This document shows positions 1 through 6,251 of a stretch of 35,937 nt of DNA, one piece after another. The notes below the pieces were generated by a model that saw nothing but the letters and a program-made list of their open reading frames with translations, was not told where the DNA came from and did not search any database. The stretch lies in the NCBI GenBank assembly GCA_028873125.1, contig JAGWMQ010000022.1, positions 1-35,937 of the forward strand. Direction: 5' to 3'. The stretch comes from Verrucomicrobiota bacterium. Its GTDB lineage: Bacteria; Verrucomicrobiota; Verrucomicrobiia; Limisphaerales; UBA11358. Every line of letters begins with the position of its first letter. Position 1 is the first letter of the stretch. A program made the position numbers and the translations under genes.

Positions 1-408
1 GTGTATCTGATTTTCGCCTTCATCAACCGCGCCATGACCAAGAAGGTCGAGACGAGCAATTATTTTGGCGCCCGCGAATTTTATTTGGGCATCCCGGCGG
101 GGATGATCCGTTTCGCGTGCATGTTGCTGGCCGCGCTGGCCCTGCTCAACGCCCCGTTTTACACCGAGGAGCAAATTGAGGCGCAGCGGGCGGCGGATGA
201 AAAGAACTTCGGCGGCGGAATGTTCAGCGGCAATTATTTTCCGCACCTCTCCATCATCCAAAGGCAGGTCTTCCGCGATTCCTTCACCGGCCCGCTGATC
301 AGGAGGTACCTGGACGCGATGCTCGTCAGCACCGCGCCGGACGGCAGCGGACCGGAGGGGTTCGGCGCGCCGCCCAAAAAACAGCCGGTCATTCACATTG
401 GCAAGTAA
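1..408 (+). CDS. C-terminal part of a CvpA-like membrane protein (partial)
   Basis: The window opens inside or at the start of this gene; a GTG sits at base 1, but the protein looks like a C-terminal fragment. It has an amphipathic start, one clear hydrophobic helix at about residues 32-49 (GMIRFACMLLAALALL), then a soluble tail with a Pro/Gly-rich end. The pattern of a glycine-containing segment leading into a last membrane helix, followed by a cytoplasmic tail, resembles the end of CvpA-family proteins (colicin V production / septum-associated membrane proteins). Such genes often sit near dnaG, which starts 24 bases downstream. No catalytic motif is visible. The family call rests on topology and neighbourhood only; it could be another small membrane protein. 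Confidence 0.45.
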   Translation: MYLIFAFINRAMTKKVETSNYFGAREFYLGIPAGMIRFACMLLAALALLNAPFYTEEQIEAQRAADEKNFGGGMFSGNYFPHLSIIQRQVFRDSFTGPLIRRYLDAMLVSTAPDGSGPEGFGAPPKKQPVIHIGK

Positions 409-431
409 CCGGCGCGCAGCACCGCACACGC

Positions 432-2255
432 ATGGCCGTTTTTTCGTCCGCAACTCTTGAACGCGTCCGCGCCGCCAGCGACGTTGTGGACGTCATCGGC
501 TCGTATCTGCCGCTCAAAAAGGCCGGCGCCAACTTCGTCGCCCTCTGCCCCTTTCACCAGGAAAAGACGCCCAGCTTCAGCGTCAACCCGCACCGCCAGA
601 TTTTCCACTGCTTCGGCTGCCACAAGGGCGGCGATGTCTTCACCTTCGTCAAGGAATATGAAAACATCGGCTTTGTGGACGCCGTGCGCCGGCTGGCCGA
701 GCGCGCGAAAATCCCGCTGGAATCCGATCAGACGCCCGGGGAACGGCAGACGCGCCATCTCAAGGACCAATTGCTGGAGATGCATGAGCACATCGCCCAA
801 CGCTGGCAGCATTGTCTGCTCAACGAGGCTGCCGGCCAGGCCGCGCGCGAATATCTGGCCAAGCGCGGCGTGCCGGCGGAAGCGGCGCAATTGTTCCGCC
901 TGGGCGCCGCGCCGGACGCCTGGGACGACACCGTCAACTGGGCCAGGAGCAAGGGTTACGAACCGGCCCTGGTCGAAAAGGCGGGACTGATTTTGCGCAA
1001 GGAAACCAGCGGCCATTTTTACGACCGGTTCCGTGGCCGGCTGATTTTCCCGATTTGCGACGAGCAGGGCCGCGTCGTCGGCTTCAGTGGACGCATCTTG
1101 TCCGGCGACGAGAAAACGGCCAAATACGTCAACTCGCCGGAGACGCCCATTTTCACCAAGAGCAGGATTTTTTACGGCCTGGACAAGTCCAAACGCGCGA
1201 TTCTGGAGGCCGGATTTGCCGTCATCTGCGAAGGCCAACTGGATTTAATCGCCTGCTTCCTGGCAGGCGTCAAGAATGTTGTCGCGCCGCAGGGCACCGC
1301 CTTCACCGACCAGCACGCGCGGATCTTGAAACGCTACACCAACGAAGCCGTGCTCTGTTTCGATTCCGACGAAGCCGGCCAGAACGCCGCCGTCCGCTCA
1401 TTGGATCATCTCCTGGCGTCCGGCCTGGCCATGCGTGTTGCCGTCGTGCCCGCGCCACACGACCCGGACAGTTTCATCAAGGCGTTCGGTGGCGAAAAAT
1501 TCGGCGCGCTGATTCAAAGCGCGGAGGGGTTTTTCGATTATTACCTGAACCGGCTCTGCCGTCGGCACGACGCGAGCGGCGACAAAGGCCGGCTGGCCAT
1601 TCTGCGCGGCATGGCCGAGGCCGTCCACAAAACCGGCAGCGCTGTTTTGGTTGACACTTACGCACAGAAAACCGCGCTGCGATTGGGCGTCTCGCCCGAA
1701 GCCGTGCGCGCAGAATTCGCCAAGGCGCAGAGTCCAAAATCCCGCGCGCAAAGTCCCGAACCGGACGAATCCGCTCCAGAGGCGGAGCCTGAAACCCCGA
1801 GTCGCCCGCCCCCGCCGGAAATCTGGCTGCTGAAACTGCTTTTGCTTCACGACGATCTGGCCGCCTGGGCGGCGTTGCACCTGGATCCGAACTGGATTTC
1901 ACATCCGCTGGCGCGGGCGATTGCCGGACGCCGGCTGGTAGCGCAAAAAGACGGGACCTGGAAAAGCCTCGCCGCGTTCCTGGACGACTGCGAGTCGCCC
2001 GAAATGCGCAGCCTCGTCACCGAAGCCGCCACCGAAAACCGGCCGATTCCCAACCCGGAACAGCAACTGGCCGACGTGATTTTGAAGCTGCGGAACCTGT
2101 TTCTGGACCGGCAAATCGGCGCGCTGACCCGGAAGGCCACCCACCCGGAAGTTTCCGAACCGGAAAAGATTGAGCTGCTCCGGCGGCAACAGGAGCTTCG
2201 ACGCCGGAGACGCCAGCCCCTGGCCGCCGAGCCGGAGCCTGCAACGTCCACCTAG
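432..2255 (+). CDS. dnaG: DNA primase DnaG
   Basis: This is DNA primase, which makes the RNA primers for lagging-strand synthesis. The N-terminal CHC2 zinc-binding domain has C39, H42, C60 and C63 (CPFH...CFGC). The central TOPRIM catalytic domain has the acidic residue E267 in EGQLDLI, the D311-x-D313 pair in FDSDEAG, and a DPDSF motif near 344. At 607 residues it is the usual length. The C-terminal third (about 470-607) should be the helicase-binding region and is poorly conserved. Residues 432-446 (around AQSPKSRAQSPEP), in the linker before that region, are encoded by a 7-bp-periodic repeat. The ATG at 432 has no strong Shine-Dalgarno sequence but places the zinc domain at the normal distance from the start. 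The gene ends in TAG. Confidence 0.97.
   Translation: MAVFSSATLERVRAASDVVDVIGSYLPLKKAGANFVALCPFHQEKTPSFSVNPHRQIFHCFGCHKGGDVFTFVKEYENIGFVDAVRRLAERAKIPLESDQTPGERQTRHLKDQLLEMHEHIAQRWQHCLLNEAAGQAAREYLAKRGVPAEAAQLFRLGAAPDAWDDTVNWARSKGYEPALVEKAGLILRKETSGHFYDRFRGRLIFPICDEQGRVVGFSGRILSGDEKTAKYVNSPETPIFTKSRIFYGLDKSKRAILEAGFAVICEGQLDLIACFLAGVKNVVAPQGTAFTDQHARILKRYTNEAVLCFDSDEAGQNAAVRSLDHLLASGLAMRVAVVPAPHDPDSFIKAFGGEKFGALIQSAEGFFDYYLNRLCRRHDASGDKGRLAILRGMAEAVHKTGSAVLVDTYAQKTALRLGVSPEAVRAEFAKAQSPKSRAQSPEPDESAPEAEPETPSRPPPPEIWLLKLLLLHDDLAAWAALHLDPNWISHPLARAIAGRRLVAQKDGTWKSLAAFLDDCESPEMRSLVTEAATENRPIPNPEQQLADVILKLRNLFLDRQIGALTRKATHPEVSEPEKIELLRRQQELRRRRRQPLAAEPEPATST
1725..1759 (+). repeat. In-frame heptamer array in dnaG
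   Basis: Five consecutive 7-bp units can be read here: GCGCAGA, GTCCAAA, ATCCCGC, GCGCAAA, GTCCCGA. The first and fourth units are near-identical and 21 bp apart, which gives the repeated peptide AQSP at the same spacing. The array sits in the variable linker between the RNA polymerase core and the helicase-binding domain, where an insertion would be tolerated. Confidence 0.55.
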
Positions 2256-2304
2256 GCGACCCGGCGAATCATGGGGTTCCCCACCCCCGGCATCCGCCCG
2301 ATAT

Positions 2305-2742
2305 TCACTTCGCCCCCTGGTCAATCCACGCGCGCAACAGGCTGATTTGTTCCGGTGTCAACGGCTTGATGCCGGCCTTGTTGTGGAGCGGGGGCATCCA
2401 ATCCATGTGGTCCTTGCTCAAGTGCGCGACATTCAGGATGAGCATGCTCTTGGCGCTGTCGCCCGGGAGGATGACCTTGCCGTCCTTGCCGCCTTTGAGC
2501 GCGTCGGCCAGCGTGTCGAGCTTCAGATGCCCCTTGGGTTTCCGGCCACTGTGGCACTTCACGCAGGAATGGTCAAAAATGGTTTTGATGTCCGCCGCGT
2601 AAGTCACGCCCCGCCGCGTCGAGGGCGGCGGCAATTGGGCCGTGTTTGGCGAAGCATCGGCGTCGTCGGCGCGCGTTGCGGCCAGCCCGACCGCAAGCAC
2701 CAAGGCCCCGGCTGTGAAGGGAATCAGCATCGTTGTTTTCAT
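2305..2742 (-). CDS. Small secreted c-type cytochrome
   Basis: This encodes a 145-residue protein with an N-terminal signal peptide (MKTTM, then a hydrophobic stretch to about residue 23, ending AATRADD). One heme-binding CVKCH motif lies near residue 61. The surroundings (DIKTIF...C..CH...KG.L.LDT, then PGD...S, then MPP near the end) match the cytochrome c domain common in Planctomycetes and Verrucomicrobia, where the late Met is the likely distal heme ligand. It is presumably periplasmic. I chose the ATG at 2742 over the in-frame start at 2784 because it puts Lys and the hydrophobic core at the proper signal-peptide position. It is convergent with dnaG and divergent from the chelatase-like gene. 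The redox partner is unknown. Confidence 0.85.
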   Translation of the reverse strand: MKTTMLIPFTAGALVLAVGLAATRADDADASPNTAQLPPPSTRRGVTYAADIKTIFDHSCVKCHSGRKPKGHLKLDTLADALKGGKDGKVILPGDSAKSMLILNVAHLSKDHMDWMPPLHNKAGIKPLTPEQISLLRAWIDQGAK

Positions 2743-2856
2743 TTTTTGGCGGACAATTTGAGCATGAGACCATCCCGCTGTCAAAAAGGTTCAATCAATT
2801 TTTACTTTAGCCATGCTGAAGTTGGTTCAAGCGGCAGCTTCGCCAGACTGAAGAAA

Positions 2857-2920
2857 GGGATGCCCGTCCCGGAGGCCGGCCAAAGCCGTGAAGTCCGGCT
2901 GCTTGCCTTTTCAAGCCTCC
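2857..2920 (+). promoter_or_regulatory. Structured leader ahead of the chelatase-like gene
   Basis: Several stems can be drawn just upstream of the GTG at 2938. GGGA 2857-2860 pairs with TCCC 2867-2870. GCCGG 2875-2879 pairs with CCGGC 2895-2899. GCTTG 2901-2905 pairs with CAAGC 2912-2916, and the outer GGAGG 2871-2875 can pair with CCTCC 2916-2920. I do not recognise a known riboswitch; the cobalamin-box sequence is absent. It may be a structured 5' UTR or chance pairing in GC-rich DNA. Confidence 0.25.
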
Positions 2921-2937
2921 CGCGTTAACCCTGACAC

Positions 2938-3777
2938 GTGGGCAATGATAACTTTACCAACGCCGCGCTGGTCCTGCTCGGGCACGGCACGGACCGCAAC
3001 GAGAATTCCGCCGCGCCGGTCTTCCAACACGCCGCCGAGTTGCGCCGCCGGGGGATTTTCCGCGAGGTCCGCGAAGCCTTTTGGAAGCAGGAACCGCGAA
3101 TCGAAAGCGTCCTGGCCGGAATTTCCGCCCCGGAAATCTTCATTGCCCCGCTCTTCGTCAGCGAAGGTTATTTCGGCGGCCAGCTCATCCCGGCCGCGCT
3201 CGGCCTGGGTCAATCACACTCTGCGCGCCACGCAGCACGCACGTTGATTTATTGCGACCCCGTCGGCACGCACGACGGCATGACGAAGGTGATCCTGTCC
3301 CGGGCCGGGGAAGTGCTGAAACAATTCCCCTTCCCGCGCGCCCCCAAGCCGTCGGACACGACGCTGTGCATCGCCGGACACGGCACGGAAAAGAATGAAA
3401 ATTCCCGCAAGCCCGCCGAGCGGCAGGTGGAACTCATTCGCGCGCAAAACATTTACGCGGACGCCCATGCGATTTTTCTTGAGGAGAATCCGCGCATCCC
3501 CGACTGCTATCGGCTGGCACAGACAAAGAATCTGGTCATTGTTCCGTTTTTCATCAGCGACGGCCTGCACACACAGGAAGACATCCCGGTGCTGCTGGGG
3601 GAGACGAAAAAAAACGTGGAACAGCGGCTGGCCGCCGGCCGGCCGGCGTGGCGGAATCCGACCGAGAAAAACGGCAAGCTCGTCTGGTATGCCTCCGCCG
3701 TCGGGACCGCGCCGGACCTGGCGGAGGTGATTTTGGAACGGGTGCGCGAGGCGCGCGCCGCGGCCTTGAGGTATTGA
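2938..3777 (+). CDS. CbiX/sirohydrochlorin chelatase-like protein, two repeats
   Basis: This 279-residue protein has two CbiX-type halves. The first begins LVLLGHGTDRNENS (H16) and the second LCIAGHGTEKNENS (H148), and each has a later strand of the P(L/F)F(V/I)S type. CbiX proteins insert Co2+ into sirohydrochlorin, using one His in each of these places. Here the second His is visible only in the C-terminal half (ISDGLH, H211); the N-terminal half has SEGYF instead. That suggests a single complete metal site, as in fused CbiX-type chelatases. The start is a GTG at 2938 and an ATG alternative lies inside. The substrate cannot be fixed from sequence: cobaltochelatase, ferrochelatase for siroheme, or a distant relative are all possible. 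No other corrin-ring genes are adjacent. Confidence 0.82.
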   Translation: MGNDNFTNAALVLLGHGTDRNENSAAPVFQHAAELRRRGIFREVREAFWKQEPRIESVLAGISAPEIFIAPLFVSEGYFGGQLIPAALGLGQSHSARHAARTLIYCDPVGTHDGMTKVILSRAGEVLKQFPFPRAPKPSDTTLCIAGHGTEKNENSRKPAERQVELIRAQNIYADAHAIFLEENPRIPDCYRLAQTKNLVIVPFFISDGLHTQEDIPVLLGETKKNVEQRLAAGRPAWRNPTEKNGKLVWYASAVGTAPDLAEVILERVREARAAALRY

Positions 3778-3847
3778 ACCGCCGAAGCGCACGGATTCGG
3801 AGACGCCGCCGCTCCTGAACGCTTGAGGATTCAGCAATCTGCAAATT

Positions 3848-4867
3848 ATGAGACGCTTGCGCATCGGCTTTTTGAGCACGGCCAATATCGGGCGGAAAAA
3901 TTGGAAGGCGGTTTTTCACTCGGGCAACGCCGTCGTCAGCGCGGTGGCCAGCCGCGACCCGGAACGCGCCCGGCGGTTCGTCCAGGAATGCCAGGCGCAG
4001 GCCCCGTTTGAAACGGCGCCGGCGGCCTTCGGCGATTACGCGGACGTGCTGGCCTCCCGGGAGGTGGACGCGGTTTACATCCCCCTGCCCACCGGTCGGC
4101 GCAAGGAATGGGTGGTCCGCGCGGCGCAGGCGCGCAAACACGTCCTCTGTGAAAAGCCTTGCGCCATCCGGACCGCCGACCTCGGGGAGATGATTGCCGC
4201 GTGCAAAAAAAGCGGCGTGCAGTTCATGGACGGCGTGATGTTCATGCACAACCGCCGCCTCGAAAGAATTCGCGAAGCCCTCGGCCGCGCGGATTCCATC
4301 GGCCCCATCAAGCGCATCACCTCCCAGTTCAGTTTCGCCGGCTCGGAGGAATTTTTGCGCGGCAACATCCGCGCCCAAAGTGATCTTGAACCTCTCGGCT
4401 GCCTGGGTGATCTGGGCTGGTATTGCATCCGCTTCGCCCTGTGGGCGCTGCGCTGGCAACTCCCGCGCCGCATCGAGGCGCGCGCCCTGTCGCAAACCCA
4501 GGCCGGCGTGCCCCTGGAGCTTTCCGCCGAGCTAATTTTCGACGGCGGCGTTTCTTCGGGCTTTTACTGCTCGTTCCTCACGGTGTACCGGCAATGGGCC
4601 GACGTCAGCGGCGTGAAAGGCCATTTGCGCGTGCCCGATTTTGTCCTGCCGGCCGCCGGCAGCCACGTTGCTTTTGAAGTCAACGGCCATCTTGTCAAAA
4701 CCGACGAATCCGCGCCGGCGCAGGACGTCAGCATGATCTGCAAATTCGCCAACCAGGTTCTCTCCGGGGAACTGAACGACGAATGGCCGATGTGGGCGCT
4801 CAAGACCCAGCAGGTCACGGATGCGTGTTACGAAGCGGCCCGGCGAAACGGCGGCGTTGAGTTGTGA
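3848..4867 (+). CDS. Gfo/Idh/MocA-family NAD(P)-dependent oxidoreductase
   Basis: The 339-residue protein has an N-terminal Rossmann fold that begins RIGFLSTANIGRKN (the nucleotide-binding loop of this family is often GxxxIG) and carries the hallmark E102-K103-P104 (VLCEKPCA). A C-terminal alpha/beta domain follows (GCLGDLGWYCIR, typical of the substrate-binding half). Such enzymes oxidise or reduce sugars, inositols and related compounds with NAD(P)H; the substrate here is not predictable. It is transcribed in the same direction as the upstream chelatase-like gene and the downstream tyrA. The bases just before the ATG contain two degenerate 7-mers (TTCAGCA, ATCTGCA). Confidence 0.9.
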   Translation: MRRLRIGFLSTANIGRKNWKAVFHSGNAVVSAVASRDPERARRFVQECQAQAPFETAPAAFGDYADVLASREVDAVYIPLPTGRRKEWVVRAAQARKHVLCEKPCAIRTADLGEMIAACKKSGVQFMDGVMFMHNRRLERIREALGRADSIGPIKRITSQFSFAGSEEFLRGNIRAQSDLEPLGCLGDLGWYCIRFALWALRWQLPRRIEARALSQTQAGVPLELSAELIFDGGVSSGFYCSFLTVYRQWADVSGVKGHLRVPDFVLPAAGSHVAFEVNGHLVKTDESAPAQDVSMICKFANQVLSGELNDEWPMWALKTQQVTDACYEAARRNGGVEL

Positions 4868-4903
4868 GTTGTTGCCATTCGGAGCAAGGCGTGATTCGCG
4901 CTG

Positions 4904-4973
4904 CACGAATCATTTCTCACGAACCACGCATCATTTCCATCTTCCATCTCCCATGCTCCATCCTCTATCCTGC
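4904..4973 (+). repeat. Ten-unit degenerate heptamer array before tyrA
   Basis: The sequence reads in ten uninterrupted 7-bp units: CACGAAT, CATTTCT, CACGAAC, CACGCAT, CATTTCC, ATCTTCC, ATCTCCC, ATGCTCC, ATCCTCT, ATCCTGC. It fills most of the space between the oxidoreductase stop and the GTG start of tyrA at 4978. The units differ in sequence but the 7-bp register never slips. Confidence 0.75.
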
Positions 4974-4977
4974 GCCC

Positions 4978-5859
4978 GTGTCGTTTCGAAAAATCAGCAT
5001 CATCGGCGTCGGATTGCTTGGCGGTTCCATCGGGTTGGCCGCAAGGAAAACCCGTCTGGCCGGTGAGGTTGCCGGTTTTGTCCGCCGCGAGAAGTCCGTC
5101 GCGGAATGCGAGAAATACGGCGTGACCGATTACGCCACCACGGATTTGCTTGCCGCCGTTTCCAACGCCGACGTGGTGATCCTGTGCATTCCGCTGGCGC
5201 AGATGCGTCCACTCGCCGAAAAGTTTCTGCCCGCGCTGAGTCGCGACGCCGTGGTCACCGACGTGGGCAGCGTCAAGACCGGCGTGGTGCGCGAATTGGA
5301 GCCGCTCGTCGCCCGGGCGGGGGCGCATTTCGTCGGCAGCCATCCCATGGCCGGCGCGGAAAAAACAGGCGTGGCCGCGGCGCGTGAAAATTTGTTTGAT
5401 AAAGCCGTCTGCGTCCTGACGCCGACGAAGAAATCCACTGCGACCGCGGTCCGTCGGGTGGAACAATTCTGGAAGGCGCTGGGCGCGCGCGCGTTGAAGC
5501 TGCCGCCGGAACAGCATGACGTCCTGGTCGGGCGCTCCAGCCATTTGCCGCACATCGTCGCCGCCACGCTGGCCAGCCTGGTTCTGGACCCGGCCCGGCC
5601 GAAGGCGCAGGCGCAACTTTGCGCCAACGGGTTCCGCGACACGACACGCATTGCTTCCGGCTCGCCCGAGATGTGGCGCGACATCGCCCTCGCCAACCGC
5701 AGGAACCTGGCGAAGTCCTTGAACCGCTTCATCGCCGGATTGCGCCAATTCCAAAAGTCGCTGGACCGGGCCGACGCGAAGGCGATTTCAAAATTTTTCG
5801 AGCGGGCCAAATCACGGCGCGACGCCTGGCATCCGCGAATTTTGAATTCTGAATTTTGA
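4978..5859 (+). CDS. tyrA: Prephenate dehydrogenase TyrA
   Basis: This 293-residue protein is a monofunctional prephenate (or arogenate) dehydrogenase of tyrosine synthesis. It has the NAD-binding motif GVGLLGGS at residues 10-17, the DVGSVK motif, and the family signature GSHPMAGAEKTG that binds prephenate. RSSHLPH is the helical-domain motif, and GFRDTTRIASG lies in the dimerisation domain. I place the start at GTG 4978. The upstream extension in frame would be encoded by a repeat array and has no homologous look. The last residues (ILNSEF) and the TGA stop are encoded inside another 7-bp array at 5837-5864. aroA follows, but is separated from tyrA by the four-helix-bundle gene. Confidence 0.93.
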   Translation: MSFRKISIIGVGLLGGSIGLAARKTRLAGEVAGFVRREKSVAECEKYGVTDYATTDLLAAVSNADVVILCIPLAQMRPLAEKFLPALSRDAVVTDVGSVKTGVVRELEPLVARAGAHFVGSHPMAGAEKTGVAAARENLFDKAVCVLTPTKKSTATAVRRVEQFWKALGARALKLPPEQHDVLVGRSSHLPHIVAATLASLVLDPARPKAQAQLCANGFRDTTRIASGSPEMWRDIALANRRNLAKSLNRFIAGLRQFQKSLDRADAKAISKFFERAKSRRDAWHPRILNSEF

Positions 5860-5864
5860 GTTTT
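5837..5864 (+). repeat. Left heptamer array of the four-helix-bundle cassette
   Basis: There are four 7-bp units: GAATTTT, GAATTCT, GAATTTT, GAGTTTT. They overlap the end of tyrA, whose TGA stop lies in the junction of the third and fourth units, and finish six bases before the ATG of the next gene. In reverse complement they match the array at 6219-6246. Confidence 0.8.
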
Positions 5865-5869
5865 AAGTT

Positions 5870-6250
5870 ATGGCCAGAAGCGTCATTCGGGAAAAAAGCT
5901 TTTTGTTCGCACTGGAAGTTATCAAGCCTTTCAAAGTGCTTCAGGCTGGACATGAATATGTTTTGTCCAAACAGTTGCTGCGAAGCGGCACGAGTATTGG
6001 CGCAAATGTCGAAGAAGCGCTGGCAGCGCAAAGCCGAAGGGATTCCCTTTCGAAGATGGCAGTTGCTTCAAAAGAGGCGCACGAATCCCGCTATTGGCTG
6101 CTTTTACTGCAAAAATCAGGCCTGACGAAAGTCGGGTTGAATCTGGCGCTTGAGAACAATGATGAATTGATTCGGATTCGGACTTCAATTGTCAAAACAA
6201 CCGCTGAAAGCCCGGCAACTCAAAACTCAAAATTCAAAACTCAAAATTGA
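5870..6250 (+). CDS. Four-helix-bundle protein of the 23S rRNA-IVP family
   Basis: The 126-residue protein matches the four-helix-bundle family first found as ORFs in intervening sequences of 23S rRNA genes, and related to the Avd accessory proteins of diversity-generating retroelements. Typical features are an N-terminal (S/A)FxFALEVIK-like helix, the central LLRSGTSIGANVEEA motif with QSRRDSLSKM after it, and KEAHESRYWLLLL in the third helix. Members are basic, may form pentameric rings and bind nucleic acid; their cellular role is unknown. No reverse transcriptase or rRNA gene is nearby. The C-terminal tail (QNSKFKTQN) is encoded by the right heptamer array, so the natural end of the protein is probably before it. 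It is transcribed with tyrA and aroA. Confidence 0.88.
   Translation: MARSVIREKSFLFALEVIKPFKVLQAGHEYVLSKQLLRSGTSIGANVEEALAAQSRRDSLSKMAVASKEAHESRYWLLLLQKSGLTKVGLNLALENNDELIRIRTSIVKTTAESPATQNSKFKTQN
6219..6246 (+). repeat. Right heptamer array of the four-helix-bundle cassette
   Basis: Four exact 7-bp units: CTCAAAA, CTCAAAA, TTCAAAA, CTCAAAA. They encode the C-terminal tail of the four-helix-bundle protein and lie immediately before its TGA and the GTG start of aroA (6252). They are the inverted counterpart of 5837-5864. Confidence 0.85.
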
Positions 6251-6251
6251 A

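Larger units (their letters stand above)
5837..6250 (+). mobile_element. Candidate insertion cassette: four-helix-bundle gene between inverted heptamer arrays
   Basis: A single small gene (5870-6250) is bracketed by two arrays of 7-bp units in opposite orientation. The left one reads GAATTTT/GAGTTTT and the right one CTCAAAA/TTCAAAA. The whole unit is about 410 bp and sits between tyrA and aroA, two genes of the same pathway in the same direction. The left array supplies the last codons and stop of tyrA; the right array supplies the last codons of the cargo gene. The geometry looks like a compact mobile unit with inverted ends, but I see no transposase and no clear target-site duplication, so mobility is inferred. 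Confidence 0.4.

Noticed and set aside
2938-3777. Cobalamin riboswitch before the chelatase-like gene or the adenosyltransferase gene
   Set aside because: I could not find the conserved B12-box-like sequence in either leader.
6189-6251. aroA start at ATG 6189
   Set aside because: This start would overlap the four-helix-bundle gene by 62 bases, and the extra residues are encoded by the heptamer array.
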